Source: Phytomonospora sp040655735
GTDB lineage: Bacteria > Actinomycetota > Actinomycetes > Mycobacteriales > Micromonosporaceae
Length of the DNA: 64,000 nt
Direction of reading: 5' to 3'
Assembly: GCF_040655735.1 (NCBI RefSeq)
Contig: NZ_JBFAKK010000009.1
Location: forward strand, 62,001 to 126,000
Positions 50,107 through 58,798 of this stretch are shown here, in pieces. The position numbers were made by a program, and so were the translations under genes. Position 1 is the first letter of the stretch. The number at the start of each line of letters is the position of its first letter. The notes beneath the pieces are model-generated. The model searched no databases. It was not told the origin of the DNA and was given only the letters and a program-made list of their open reading frames with translations.

Positions 50107-51339
50107 TCAGATGGCGTAGTGCCAGACCGAGACCATGTGCGCGCCGTACCAGGTCCCGAAAAGCAGCGCCGCCAGCGCCACCGGAACCGCGACGCGGAGC
50201 CTCGCCAGCGACAGCGCCCGCGCGACCGGCACCAGCAGCACCAGCGCGGGGACGAGCAGCCGCAGCTTCGAGTGGTAGTAGCCGTCGGTGCCCAGGGCCA
50301 TCGCGACGATCACCACGCCGTAGGCGAGCAGGGGCAGCCACGGCCGGTCGAAGGCGCTCGACGCCAGCAGCGCCAGTGACACCAGGATCAGCACCGCGGT
50401 GCTCACCGGCACGAAGCCGTCGCCGAGGCGCAGCGTCTGCTCCAGGAACAGGTAGGTCCCGTGCCCGAAGTCCCAGCGGGAGTTCCAGCCGGCGGCCTGG
50501 ATGGCGAACCACGCACCGGTCTCGCCGACCCGCGCGTCGACCCACCACCAGTAGAGGGGCAGCGCGATCGCGGCGGCGGCCAGGCCGGTGCCCGCCCTCG
50601 CCCAGACGCGGAAGTCGATGGAGGCGGCGTCCTTGCGCCGCCACTCCCCGATCCCGTAGGCCGCGATGGCCACGACCAGCGCGACGCACGCGGCGACCCC
50701 GACGACGCGGGTGAGGCAGGCGCCCGCCGCGCACAGGCCGGCCGTCACCCAGGCGTGGCGGCGCATGGCCAGCAGCGAGCCGGCCGCGAAGGCGAGGAAG
50801 AGGGATTCGCTGTAGCCCATGGACAGCACGATCGACATGGGCAGCGCGCCGAGGCAGAACACCAGGGCCAGGCCGAAGCGCGGCCCGTAGAGGTCCTTGC
50901 CCAGCAGGTAGACCAGGACAGCGGCGACCAGAGACGCCAGCAGGCTCGCCACGAGCGGGGCGGCCTCGGGCGGCAGGCCCGTCCACAGGAACGCGCGCAC
51001 CAGGAGCGGGTAGCCGGGAAGGAAGGCGAGGCCGTTGCCGAGCAGCTCACCGCTGTCGGAGTAGGTGTAGCCGTCGGGATAGCCCTCGGAGGCCACCCGC
51101 AGGAACCAGCCGCTGTCCCACGACATCAACCGGTTCCACACCGGGTTGTCCGGATTCTCGCCCGTCCACGACAAGACGATGAGCTGGACCGAGCGGGTCA
51201 GCAGGAAGACCCCGACGGGGAAGGACCATTCGCGCAGCCGGTCGGCGAGCCGGATACGCGACAATTCAGACTCAACGGGGTCCGTGTCGCCCACGTCCCC
51301 CGGCCGCCCCGTCAAGGGAGCGGACTCAGCCGCCGCCAC
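50107..51339 (-). CDS. PIG-V-like integral membrane mannosyltransferase
   Basis: The 410-residue protein has about eight to ten hydrophobic segments. An acidic first loop (LMSWDSGWFLRVASEGYP) corresponds to the catalytic D/E loop of GT-C enzymes and is close to PIG-V-type mannosyltransferases. SMGYSESLFLAFAAGSLLAMRR and GYYHSKLRLLVPALVLLVP are further family features. It would transfer a sugar from a lipid-linked donor on the outer membrane face, perhaps to a lipid or glycoprotein. The GTG start lies 14 bases inside the rnc end, so it is coupled to rnc. The N-terminal ~38 residues are cytosolic and polar. Confidence 0.82.
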   Translation of the reverse strand: MAAAESAPLTGRPGDVGDTDPVESELSRIRLADRLREWSFPVGVFLLTRSVQLIVLSWTGENPDNPVWNRLMSWDSGWFLRVASEGYPDGYTYSDSGELLGNGLAFLPGYPLLVRAFLWTGLPPEAAPLVASLLASLVAAVLVYLLGKDLYGPRFGLALVFCLGALPMSIVLSMGYSESLFLAFAAGSLLAMRRHAWVTAGLCAAGACLTRVVGVAACVALVVAIAAYGIGEWRRKDAASIDFRVWARAGTGLAAAAIALPLYWWWVDARVGETGAWFAIQAAGWNSRWDFGHGTYLFLEQTLRLGDGFVPVSTAVLILVSLALLASSAFDRPWLPLLAYGVVIVAMALGTDGYYHSKLRLLVPALVLLVPVARALSLARLRVAVPVALAALLFGTWYGAHMVSVWHYAI

Positions 51340-52075
51340 CGGCCTTCTCGAACCGGCTGGTCAACTCACGCCAGGCCGACTCGGCCGCGATCTGCTCGGC
51401 TTCCTTCTTGCTGCGCCCCTGCCCCTCGCCGAAGGACTCCCCCGCCACGACGGCGCGCGCGGTGAAGGTCTTGGCGTGGTCGGGGCCGTCCTCGGTGATC
51501 CGGTATTCGGGCACGCCGAGGTCGTTGTCGGCGGTCAGCTCCTGAAGACTGGTCTTCCAGTCCAGTCCCGCGCCGCGACGGCTCGCGTCGGCGATCAGCG
51601 GGTCGAAGAGCTTGTGCACGACGGTGGTGGCCACGTCGACGCCGTGCTGGAGGTAGATCGCGCCGAGCAGCGCCTCCACCACGTCGGCGAGGATGCTCGT
51701 CTTGTCCCGCCCGCCCGTCGACTCCTCGCCCTTGCCGAGGTACAGGTACGGACCGACCCCGTAGGGGCCGAGACCGCGCGCGACCGTCGCCAGGGCACGC
51801 ATGTTCACCACACTGGCCCGCAGCTTCGCCAGCTGCCCTTCGGGCAGATCCGGGTAACGCTGGTAAAGGGCGGTGGTGACCACCAGGCTCAACACGGCGT
51901 CCCCGAGGAACTCAAGACGCTCGTTGGTCGGAAGACCCCCGTGCTCGTACGCGTACGAGCGGTGGGTCAACGCGAGGGTGAGAAGGTCGGTGTCGAAGGA
52001 GACGCCACATGCCGCCTCGAGATGGGTCGGAGAAGGCCGCCTCGTCGAGGACGAAGCGGACCGGCCCTGCGCCAC
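51326..52075 (-). CDS. rnc: Ribonuclease III
   Basis: The 249-residue endonuclease cleaves double-stranded RNA in rRNA and mRNA processing. The catalytic domain has the signature NERLEFLGDAVLSLVV, plus DVVEALLGAIYL with the second metal Glu. The double-stranded-RNA-binding domain follows (DWKTSLQELTADNDLG, then GQGRSKKEAEQIAAESAW). The GTG at 52075, 14 bases after the rpmF stop, is chosen. The frame is open up to 52177, but that would overlap rpmF. The order DUF177-rpmF-rnc is typical of actinobacteria. Confidence 0.93.
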   Translation of the reverse strand: MAQGRSASSSTRRPSPTHLEAACGVSFDTDLLTLALTHRSYAYEHGGLPTNERLEFLGDAVLSLVVTTALYQRYPDLPEGQLAKLRASVVNMRALATVARGLGPYGVGPYLYLGKGEESTGGRDKTSILADVVEALLGAIYLQHGVDVATTVVHKLFDPLIADASRRGAGLDWKTSLQELTADNDLGVPEYRITEDGPDHAKTFTARAVVAGESFGEGQGRSKKEAEQIAAESAWRELTSRFEKAGGGG

Positions 52076-52089
52076 AGCTGATCTGCCGA

Positions 52090-52263
52090 TCAGACTTCGA
52101 CGACCGTACGACCCTTGTACGTGCCGCAGGTGCCGCACGCGGTGTGCGGGAGCTTCGGCGAGCGGCACTGGTCGCACGCCACCGTGTTAACGGCCTGCGC
52201 CTTCCAGTTGGCACGCCGGCTACGGGTGTTGCTGCGCGACATCTTGCGCTTGGGAACGGCCAC
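52090..52263 (-). CDS. rpmF: 50S ribosomal protein L32
   Basis: The 57-residue protein, too short to stand out among open frames, starts with GTG and reads VAVPKRKMSRSNTRSRRANW. It has the zinc-ribbon pattern CDQC (Cys30, Cys33) and CGTC (Cys43, Cys46), so it is the Zn-containing form. GGAG lies before the start. It is directly after the DUF177 gene (3 bases) and 14 bases before rnc. The zinc form implies a Zur-regulated non-zinc paralogue may exist elsewhere. Confidence 0.95.
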   Translation of the reverse strand: MAVPKRKMSRSNTRSRRANWKAQAVNTVACDQCRSPKLPHTACGTCGTYKGRTVVEV

Positions 52264-52266
52264 AAT

Positions 52267-52839
52267 TCACTCCGAACGGTCTTTGCCCAACAGGTTGCCC
52301 AACGCCGCCCAGCGCGGGTCGAGTTTCTCGTGCCGGTGGTCGGCGGGAAGCTCGTCGCGTGGCTGTCCGCAATCCGGACACAGCCCCGGGCAGTCCGCAC
52401 GGCACAGCGGATTGACCGGAAGCCCGAGCATCACCGCGTCCCGCACAGGCGGTTCCAGGTCGATCAGATCGTCCTGTAGCCGCATGACCTCGTCTTCGTC
52501 GGTGGTCTCCTCCGTGGCGCTGTCCGGATAGGCGTACAGCTCCTGGATGTCGAACACCGACGTCTCTTCGATCGGGCGCAGACACCGACCGCACTCGCCG
52601 ACGACGGGCGCGGTGAGCGTGCCCGACACGAGCACGCCTTCGGTGACCGAGGTCAGCGTGAACTCCAGGTGGAGTTCGGCTTCCTTCGGCACGCCGATCA
52701 AGTCGAGACCGAGACCCTCGAAGGACGGCACGTCGAGACGCATTTCACGGTAGGTCCCGGGAGTGCGCGGAAGCTTCCGCGTGTCGACCACAAGCGGGGC
52801 CGCGGGATCTGGTGTTGGCGTCTTCTCATGCATCGTCAT
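52267..52839 (-). CDS. DUF177/YceD family protein
   Basis: The 190-residue protein has the YceD features: LVVDTRKLPRTPGTYREM, ELHLEFTLTSVTEGVLVSG, the first Cys pair GECGRCLRPI, an acidic centre (ATEETTDEDEVM), DLIDLEPPVRDAVMLGLPVNPLC and a second Cys group CRADCPGLCPDCG that may bind zinc. YceD homologues are linked to 23S rRNA metabolism and sit before rpmF in most bacteria. Here the gene starts 145 bases after the KAP NTPase stop, on the same strand. Confidence 0.92.
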   Translation of the reverse strand: MTMHEKTPTPDPAAPLVVDTRKLPRTPGTYREMRLDVPSFEGLGLDLIGVPKEAELHLEFTLTSVTEGVLVSGTLTAPVVGECGRCLRPIEETSVFDIQELYAYPDSATEETTDEDEVMRLQDDLIDLEPPVRDAVMLGLPVNPLCRADCPGLCPDCGQPRDELPADHRHEKLDPRWAALGNLLGKDRSE

Positions 52840-52984
52840 CGTTGGTTTCGGCTCAAGACAGGCCGACGTAGAACCTTACCTGACACGTGTACTCCTCGTC
52901 GAACTGGCATGGGGTGGCCCCAAGGGGGCCCGATCGAGGGTACCGGGGCGGTGGAGCGGGGTGGGTGGCGCGCGCCACGGCGCG

Positions 52985-54943
52985 TCAGGGAGGTGGGGCG
53001 GGGGTGGTGGGCGAAGCGGTGTTCAACGGGGCGGGCGGCGGGTGGTCGCCCGAGCACTCGCGGACCTCGGCGGCGGTCAGATCGACGGCGGCGAGGAAGG
53101 CGCACAACTCCGCCGACACCCGGTCAGCGGTCTCGGCGGTGCCCCCGCGCAGGTCGTCGAGCAGTTCGGGGCACGACTCCAGCTCGTCGGCGAGGCCGGG
53201 CCAGCGGGAGCGGACGACCGCCCAGGAGGCGAGGGTGTCGACGTCGTCCGTCCCGGCGGCCGGCACGCCGTCGTACTGGGCGCTGAGCAGGCTCTCGACG
53301 TAGGCGGCCTGGCTCTCGGCGCTGAGGAAGCGCAATGGGACGCTGAGCTGGAACAACTTGTCCTGGAAGAGGTAGCCGAGAGGGCGGCCGGGCTCGTCGA
53401 TGGCGGCCTTGAAGGAGGCGAAGTGGCCCTCGAAGGCGCAGCGCAGCCAGGCGCCGTCGGCGGTGACGACGAAGGACGCGGCGGAGTCGCCCCCTTCACC
53501 GGGGGCCTCGCGGATGAGGTTCTGGACGACGTCGAGGGTCTCCACGACAGTGGACTGGTCGCAGCGGTCGAGGTCGTCGACGAAGATCACCACCGGCTTC
53601 ACCGCGTGTCGCAGAAGCCAGGAGAAATGGTGGGCGACCTCGCCCATCGGGTCGGTGTGCGACTGCTCGAAGATGCGGGCGCCGCGGGCGGAGTCCCACA
53701 GCAGCAGGCGGGAGGCGACCCGTGAGGCCGCCCAGACGAGCCCCGCGACGGCCAGCGCGGGCGTGACCACCGAGACCACGGCTCCGGAGTTCGCCGGATT
53801 CCAGGACGCCCGCAGGGCGAGCACGCCGCCGACGATCACCGCGCAGGTCACGGCCATGGGGAGGACCCAGCTCGCGCCGGCGTAGCGGATGCGCATCCAG
53901 GTCTCGCGCAGCCGCAGGAAGCGGCAGTGGTACCAGCGGCGGGAGCGGACGACCTTGTCGCGGACGGCGGTGAGCAGGGGGTACCAGGTGGGCTGGACGC
54001 GGGCGTGGCGCCAGGCGTTGAAGGACACGACGACGAAGTCGTCGCCCAGGTCGGCGGCGAGGAGGTTGAGGAGGGTGGACTTGCCCGCGCCCCACTGGCC
54101 GTCGACATGGATGAGGAAGGAGGTGCCGGGGGCCTCGGCCCGGGACTGCCGCAGGCGCTTGCCGAGGACGGCGGCGAGGGCTTCGCGCTTGAGGAGGTCG
54201 CGGGTGGCGGGGGTGTCGTGGAGCCAGGTGACGTGGTGGGTGGGAGGGGGATCGGCCCACTTGGGATGGGCGCGGTTGCGGGCGATGGCGAGGCCGGTTT
54301 CCAGGGTCGTGTACCAGCGACTCGAACCGGGCGCGGTGTACCCGTAGCCAAGATCTGTGAGTGCGAGCAGGTCGGATGCCTCGGGAGCCCCGTCCCGAAG
54401 TGTGTCGGCGAGGCTCACGATGAGTCCGGGAGTCCGAGTGGCGAGGAGGCTGGTGTTGTCCGGCAGGTCGATGATCTCGCCGGGAAACTCGTCAGGGCAC
54501 TCCAGAATCAGCAGCCGCAGAACGGCCGGACTCCGCGCCATCACCTGGAGCAGATCGGTCAACGGCAGCACGGCCGCGGTGTCGTCGGCGTCGAGCACGA
54601 GAAGGCTCCCGGCTCGCACCACCGCGGCACCTCGAAAGCAGATCACGAGAGCGTCGGTGGCGGCGTCGGCCGCTTCCCGGATCTCCGCCCAGGCGTCGCG
54701 CGTGTTCGGGCGCACGAGAACGGTGCGGTTCGCTTCCGGCAGACCCCAGACGACGGCATCGCCCAGCGCGTCGGCGAGCCCTTGGACCGCCTCGTCCGTT
54801 TCGGCGCCGTCGATCAGCACCGCCCGGGACCGCCCCGGATTCGCTAAGCGGACCCCGTCGGGCGTCCCCGCAGAGCTCGCACTGTCCGAGCTCTGCGGCC
54901 CCTCGAACTCCTCGGGCCCCTCGAACCGCTCAGCCTCCGCCAC
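52985..54943 (-). CDS. KAP-family P-loop NTPase with degenerate N-terminal caspase-like domain
   Basis: The 652-residue protein has three parts. Residues ~38-165 resemble the caspase-like peptidase domain common in actinobacterial conflict proteins (SRAVLIDGAETD, then DALVICFRGAAVV, then LRLLILECPDEF). The expected catalytic YAGHG His is replaced (FRGAA), while Cys149 remains. Residues ~245-540 are a KAP NTPase: Walker A DGQWGAGKST (281-290), SFNAWRHARVQPTW, two membrane helices (357-378, 388-410) as usual for KAP, and Walker B VVIFVDDLDRCD (451-462). The C-terminus is Pro-rich. KAP proteins are membrane-associated NTPases, some in antiphage defence. It is inserted between the SepIVA-like and DUF177 genes, a normally tight core neighbourhood. 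Confidence 0.8.
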   Translation of the reverse strand: MAEAERFEGPEEFEGPQSSDSASSAGTPDGVRLANPGRSRAVLIDGAETDEAVQGLADALGDAVVWGLPEANRTVLVRPNTRDAWAEIREAADAATDALVICFRGAAVVRAGSLLVLDADDTAAVLPLTDLLQVMARSPAVLRLLILECPDEFPGEIIDLPDNTSLLATRTPGLIVSLADTLRDGAPEASDLLALTDLGYGYTAPGSSRWYTTLETGLAIARNRAHPKWADPPPTHHVTWLHDTPATRDLLKREALAAVLGKRLRQSRAEAPGTSFLIHVDGQWGAGKSTLLNLLAADLGDDFVVVSFNAWRHARVQPTWYPLLTAVRDKVVRSRRWYHCRFLRLRETWMRIRYAGASWVLPMAVTCAVIVGGVLALRASWNPANSGAVVSVVTPALAVAGLVWAASRVASRLLLWDSARGARIFEQSHTDPMGEVAHHFSWLLRHAVKPVVIFVDDLDRCDQSTVVETLDVVQNLIREAPGEGGDSAASFVVTADGAWLRCAFEGHFASFKAAIDEPGRPLGYLFQDKLFQLSVPLRFLSAESQAAYVESLLSAQYDGVPAAGTDDVDTLASWAVVRSRWPGLADELESCPELLDDLRGGTAETADRVSAELCAFLAAVDLTAAEVRECSGDHPPPAPLNTASPTTPAPPP

Positions 54944-54969
54944 TCCCGCCCACTCCCCCCGAGCCGCCG

Positions 54970-55467
54970 CTACATCGGCAGCGGCTTCTCCTCCTCGTCG
55001 GACGGCTGGAAGCTGCCGATCTCCCGCAGCGCGTGCATCTTGTCGCGGCCGCGCTCCACCCCGCTCAAGGCCCGGTGGAGGAACTGCTCGAAGTTCGCCA
55101 GGGTCGTGTCCACGTACTCGTCGACCTCGTTGCGCAGGCGGTTGGCCTCGTCGCGGGCCTGGTTGATCAGGCGCTGCGCCTCGTGTTCGGCCGAGACGGT
55201 GATCTCGTGTCCGGCGACCAGGCGGGCGTGCTCGGTCTCGGCCTCGCCGATGATCTGATTGGCCTGGCGCTGCCCGGCGTCGATGATCTTGTCGCGCTCG
55301 GCGAGCATCGCGTCGGCGCGGCGCAACTCGGCCGGCAGTTCGGCGCCGAGCTCCTCGAGCATCGCGATGATCTCGCCGCGGTCGATCTTGGCCGCTCGCG
55401 ACATCGGCACGGCCTTGGCCTGCTCGACGTACGCGATGAGCTCCTCAATCCGCTCCAGTGGCCCCAC
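54970..55467 (-). CDS. DivIVA/SepIVA-like coiled-coil protein
   Basis: The 165-residue protein is predicted almost entirely helical: LERIEELIAYVEQAKAVPM, an ELGAELPAELRRADAMLAERD helix and a long heptad-rich section (AEHEAQRLINQARDEANRLR) before an acidic tail. Its place between coaD and the DUF177/rpmF/rnc genes corresponds to mycobacterial Rv2927c (SepIVA), a cell-division and cell-envelope coiled-coil factor. The protein is shorter than SepIVA. The assignment rests on synteny and coiled-coil character. Confidence 0.78.
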   Translation of the reverse strand: MGPLERIEELIAYVEQAKAVPMSRAAKIDRGEIIAMLEELGAELPAELRRADAMLAERDKIIDAGQRQANQIIGEAETEHARLVAGHEITVSAEHEAQRLINQARDEANRLRNEVDEYVDTTLANFEQFLHRALSGVERGRDKMHALREIGSFQPSDEEEKPLPM

Positions 55468-55524
55468 CCGGTACTCCCCTCAACGTCACGGCGCCCTGTA
55501 GACAAGGGACACACGGTGATTGTG

Positions 55525-56016
55525 TCACTGCTCTCGCAGTCGGGCGACGAGACGACGCGCCACGGTCTGCGGAACATGAGCCGAGACGTCACCGCCCCAC
55601 TTGGCCACGTCCTTCACCAGGCTCGACGACAGGAACGAGTAAAGCCGGTTGGTGGGCATGAACAGGGTGTCCACGCCGGAGAGGCCGTGGTTCATCTGCG
55701 CCATCGACAGCTCGTAGTCGAAGTCCGAGACGGCGCGGATGCCCTTGATGACCACCTCGATCTCGCGGGACTTGCAGTAGTCGACGACCAGCCCCTGGAA
55801 GGAGTCGATGATGACGTTGGGATGGTCGGCGGTCACCTCTTCGAGCATTTCGAGGCGCTCCTCGACTTCGAAGAGGCCGCCTTTCGAGGCGTTCATGAAC
55901 ACCGCCACGTAGACCTCGTCATATAGGCGGGCGGCCCTCTCGATGATGTCGAGATGACCGAGGGTCACCGGGTCGAAGGATCCCGGGCATACCGCGCGTC
56001 GCACCGTGGTCGTCAC
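55525..56016 (-). CDS. coaD: Phosphopantetheine adenylyltransferase
   Basis: The 163-residue enzyme adenylates 4'-phosphopantetheine to dephospho-CoA. The nucleotidyltransferase motif PGSFDPVTLGHLDII (TxGH-type) is at the N-terminus, followed by VFMNASKGGLF, VIKGIRAVSDFDYELSMAQMN and the C-terminal YSFLSSSLVKDVAK (ISSS-type). The GTG at 56016 overlaps the rsmD stop region by 4 bases, so they are coupled. Length and motifs are canonical. Confidence 0.96.
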   Translation of the reverse strand: MTTTVRRAVCPGSFDPVTLGHLDIIERAARLYDEVYVAVFMNASKGGLFEVEERLEMLEEVTADHPNVIIDSFQGLVVDYCKSREIEVVIKGIRAVSDFDYELSMAQMNHGLSGVDTLFMPTNRLYSFLSSSLVKDVAKWGGDVSAHVPQTVARRLVARLREQ

Positions 56017-56573
56017 GATCGGGCACCGTACCAAATAATGGACTCGCCGTACCGGCGCCCGCGCATTTCTGTGAGGCCTTCGGGCCAGTCGAAGGCGCCC
56101 GAGCGCGTGGAGCGCTCGACCAGAACCAGGGAGTCCTCGTGCAGCCAGCCGCCCGCGACGAGGGCCGCGAGGTCGGCCGTGACCTCGGCGTTGTCCAGTG
56201 TGTAGGGCGGGTCGGCGAAGACCAGGTCGTAGGGTTCGGCCGGGGTCGAGGCGAGCGCGGTGCGCACGCTGGACGTGGCGAGGACCACACCGTCGCCGGC
56301 GCCGAGGGCGCCGATGTTGGCGCGGATGACGCGGGCGGCGCGGGCGTCGGACTCGACGAGGAGGACGTGCTCGGCGCCGCGGGAGCGGGCTTCGAGGCCG
56401 ACGGCGCCGGAGCCGGCGTAGAGGTCGGCGACGCGGGCGCCGTCGAGGTCGAGGAGGCTCGTCAGGGACCCGAAGAGGGCCTCGCGGACGCGGTCGGAGG
56501 TGGGCCTGGTGCGGTCGCCCGGCGGTGTCTGGAGTCTGCGGCCGCGCATGTCGCCGGCGATGATGCGGGTCAA
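56013..56573 (-). CDS. rsmD: 16S rRNA (guanine966-N2)-methyltransferase
   Basis: The 186-residue SAM methyltransferase begins MTRIIAGDMRGRRLQTPPG, typical of RsmD. It has RPTSDRVREALFGSL, SAM motif I VADLYAGSGAVGLEA and the catalytic DLVFADPPY (DPPY). It modifies G966 of 16S rRNA in the 30S subunit. It overlaps recG and coaD by 4 bases on each side, forming the coupled unit DAK2-recG-rsmD-coaD. Confidence 0.95.
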   Translation of the reverse strand: MTRIIAGDMRGRRLQTPPGDRTRPTSDRVREALFGSLTSLLDLDGARVADLYAGSGAVGLEARSRGAEHVLLVESDARAARVIRANIGALGAGDGVVLATSSVRTALASTPAEPYDLVFADPPYTLDNAEVTADLAALVAGGWLHEDSLVLVERSTRSGAFDWPEGLTEMRGRRYGESIIWYGARS

Positions 56574-58798
56574 CCCTTCTCCAGGTACTCGGCGCTCTCG
56601 GCGTCAACGAGGGCGGCTACTGCTGCGGCCAGTTCGGGGTGGCGGAGGAGCTCGGGGTCGTCGTCGATGATCGCCGTCGCCTCCTCGCGTGCGGTGCGGA
56701 TCAGGTCGGCGTCCTTGAGCAGTGACAGGAGTTTCACCTGCGAGCGGTGCCCGGACTGGGCGGCGCCGAGGACGTCGCCCTCGCGGCGCTGTTCGAGGTC
56801 GAGTTCGGCGAGGCGGAACCCGTCGGTGGTCTCGGCGACGGCGGCGAGGCGTTCGGCGGCGGGGCTGCCGGACATGGTCTCGCTGACCAGGAGGCACAGG
56901 CCGGGCGCGCTGCCCCGGCCGACGCGGCCGCGCAGCTGGTGGAGCTGGGAGACGCCGAAGCGGTCGGCGTCGAGGATGACCATCATGGTGGCGTTGGGGA
57001 CGTCGACGCCGACCTCGATGACGGTGGTCGAGACGATGACGTCGAGTTCGCGGCCCTTGAAGGCGCGCATGACGGCGTCCTTCTCCTCGGCGGGCATCTT
57101 GCCGTGGAGGATGCCGACGCGCAGGCCGTGGAGGGCGCCCTCGGCGAGCGCGGGGCCGACGTCCATGACGGCCACCGGAGGTCTGCGGCCGTCGTCGTCC
57201 TTGGGGGGCTTCTCGTCGTCGTCGCCGCCGATGCGGGGCGCGACGATGTAGGCCTGGTGTCCGGCCTGGACCTCTTCGCGGATGCGCTGCCAGCTGCGGC
57301 GCATCCAGCGCTCGTCGCCGCCGGGGACGACGTGCGTGGTGATCGGCGAGCGGCCTTTCGGGAGCTGCGCGAGCGCGGAGATCTCCAGGTCGCCGTAGAC
57401 GGTCATGGCGACGGTGCGCGGGATCGGCGTGGCGGTCATGACGAGCACGTGCGGTGGGACCTCGGCCTTGGCGCGCAGGGCGTCGCGCTGCTCGACGCCG
57501 AAGCGGTGCTGCTCGTCGACGACGACGAGGCCGAGGTCGGCGAAGTCGACGCCGTCGTAGAGGAGTGCGTGGGTGCCCACGACGATGCCGGCGCTGCCGT
57601 CGGCCGCTTCGGCGAGGGCGGCGCGGCGGGCCTTGGCGCCCTGGGATCCGGTGACGAGGGTAACGCGGGTGGCCTCGCCGGCGGCGTCGAGTTCACCGGC
57701 ACGTCCGTGCGCGCCGAGGAGTTCGACGATGGTGCGGTGGTGCTGGGTGGCCAGGACCTCGGTGGGGGCGAGCAGCGCGGCCTGTCCCCCGGCGTCGACG
57801 ACCTGGAGCATCGCGCGGACCGAGACGAGGGTCTTGCCCGAGCCGACCTCGCCCTGCAGCAGCCGGTGCATCGGGTGCGGGGTCGCCAGGTCGGCGGCGA
57901 TGTCCCCTCCGACCTCGCGCTGGCCCTCGGTGAGGGTGAACGGCAGTGAGGCGTCGAAGGCGGCGAGGATCCCGTCGCTTCGCACCGGCCTCGCCTTGCC
58001 CTTGATCGCCAGGGCCGAGGCCTTGCGCTGCACCAGGACGGTCTGGAGGCCGAAGGCCTCCTCCCACTTGAGCCGCTTGATGGCCGCGTACAGCTCGCCT
58101 TTGCTGCCGGGGCGGTGGATGTCGTGGATCGCCTTGGCGAAGCCGACGAGCTTGTGCTCGGCGCGCAGGGCGGCCGGCAGGAAGTCGGGGCCGTCGAGGG
58201 TGACGGTGTCGAGGACCGTGCGGACGCATTTGGCCAGGGTCCAGCTCGGGACCTTCGCCGCGGCCGGGTAGACCGGGATCAGGGCGCCGGCGAACTCCTC
58301 CATGACCTCGGCGGCCCGTGGCCCTTCCGCCGCGACGGCGCCCGGCGTGAGCGCGGCGGCGAGGTCCTCGCCGGTCTCCTCGGTGGTCTCGGGCAGGAGC
58401 CGGTAGTCGGGGCCGTTGAGCTGGCGCTTGCCCCGGAAGTCGCTGACCTTCCCGGCGAACAGTCCCCAGCGGCCGACGAGCAGTTCCCGCTCGCGCCACG
58501 GCTGGTTGAAGAAGGTCAGCGAGAGCGTGTAACCGCCGTCGCCGATGATCACTTCCAGGATGCTGCCGCGCCGGTTGCGCATCGGGCGGCGGTTGACCGC
58601 GCGGATCTCGCCCATGACGGTGACCTGCTCGCCGACTTCGAGGGTGCCCAGGTCGGTCCGCTCGCCGCGTTCGGCGTAGCGGCGCGGGTAGTGGCGCAAC
58701 AGGTCGCCGACGGTGTGCAGGCCGAAGGCCTCGTCGAGCGCTTCGGCGGTCTTGCCGCCGAGCGCCGTCTTGAGGGGCGTTTCGACGGTGATCCTCAT
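56570..58798 (-). CDS. recG: ATP-dependent DNA helicase RecG
   Basis: The 742-residue helicase remodels stalled forks and Holliday junctions. The N-terminal wedge/OB domain (VGDLLRHYPRRYAERGE, VTVMGEIRAVNRRP) is followed by helicase motifs: Walker A LLQGEVGSGKTLVS, LAPTEVLATQH, VVVDEQHRFGVEQR (DEQH), MTATPIPRTVAMTVYGD, VGVDVPNATMM and QLRGRVGRG. An insertion rich in Asp/Lys (GGDDDEKPPKDDDG) is found between motifs III and IV. The ATG at 58798 overlaps the DAK2 stop. Confidence 0.96.
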   Translation of the reverse strand: MRITVETPLKTALGGKTAEALDEAFGLHTVGDLLRHYPRRYAERGERTDLGTLEVGEQVTVMGEIRAVNRRPMRNRRGSILEVIIGDGGYTLSLTFFNQPWRERELLVGRWGLFAGKVSDFRGKRQLNGPDYRLLPETTEETGEDLAAALTPGAVAAEGPRAAEVMEEFAGALIPVYPAAAKVPSWTLAKCVRTVLDTVTLDGPDFLPAALRAEHKLVGFAKAIHDIHRPGSKGELYAAIKRLKWEEAFGLQTVLVQRKASALAIKGKARPVRSDGILAAFDASLPFTLTEGQREVGGDIAADLATPHPMHRLLQGEVGSGKTLVSVRAMLQVVDAGGQAALLAPTEVLATQHHRTIVELLGAHGRAGELDAAGEATRVTLVTGSQGAKARRAALAEAADGSAGIVVGTHALLYDGVDFADLGLVVVDEQHRFGVEQRDALRAKAEVPPHVLVMTATPIPRTVAMTVYGDLEISALAQLPKGRSPITTHVVPGGDERWMRRSWQRIREEVQAGHQAYIVAPRIGGDDDEKPPKDDDGRRPPVAVMDVGPALAEGALHGLRVGILHGKMPAEEKDAVMRAFKGRELDVIVSTTVIEVGVDVPNATMMVILDADRFGVSQLHQLRGRVGRGSAPGLCLLVSETMSGSPAAERLAAVAETTDGFRLAELDLEQRREGDVLGAAQSGHRSQVKLLSLLKDADLIRTAREEATAIIDDDPELLRHPELAAAVAALVDAESAEYLEKG

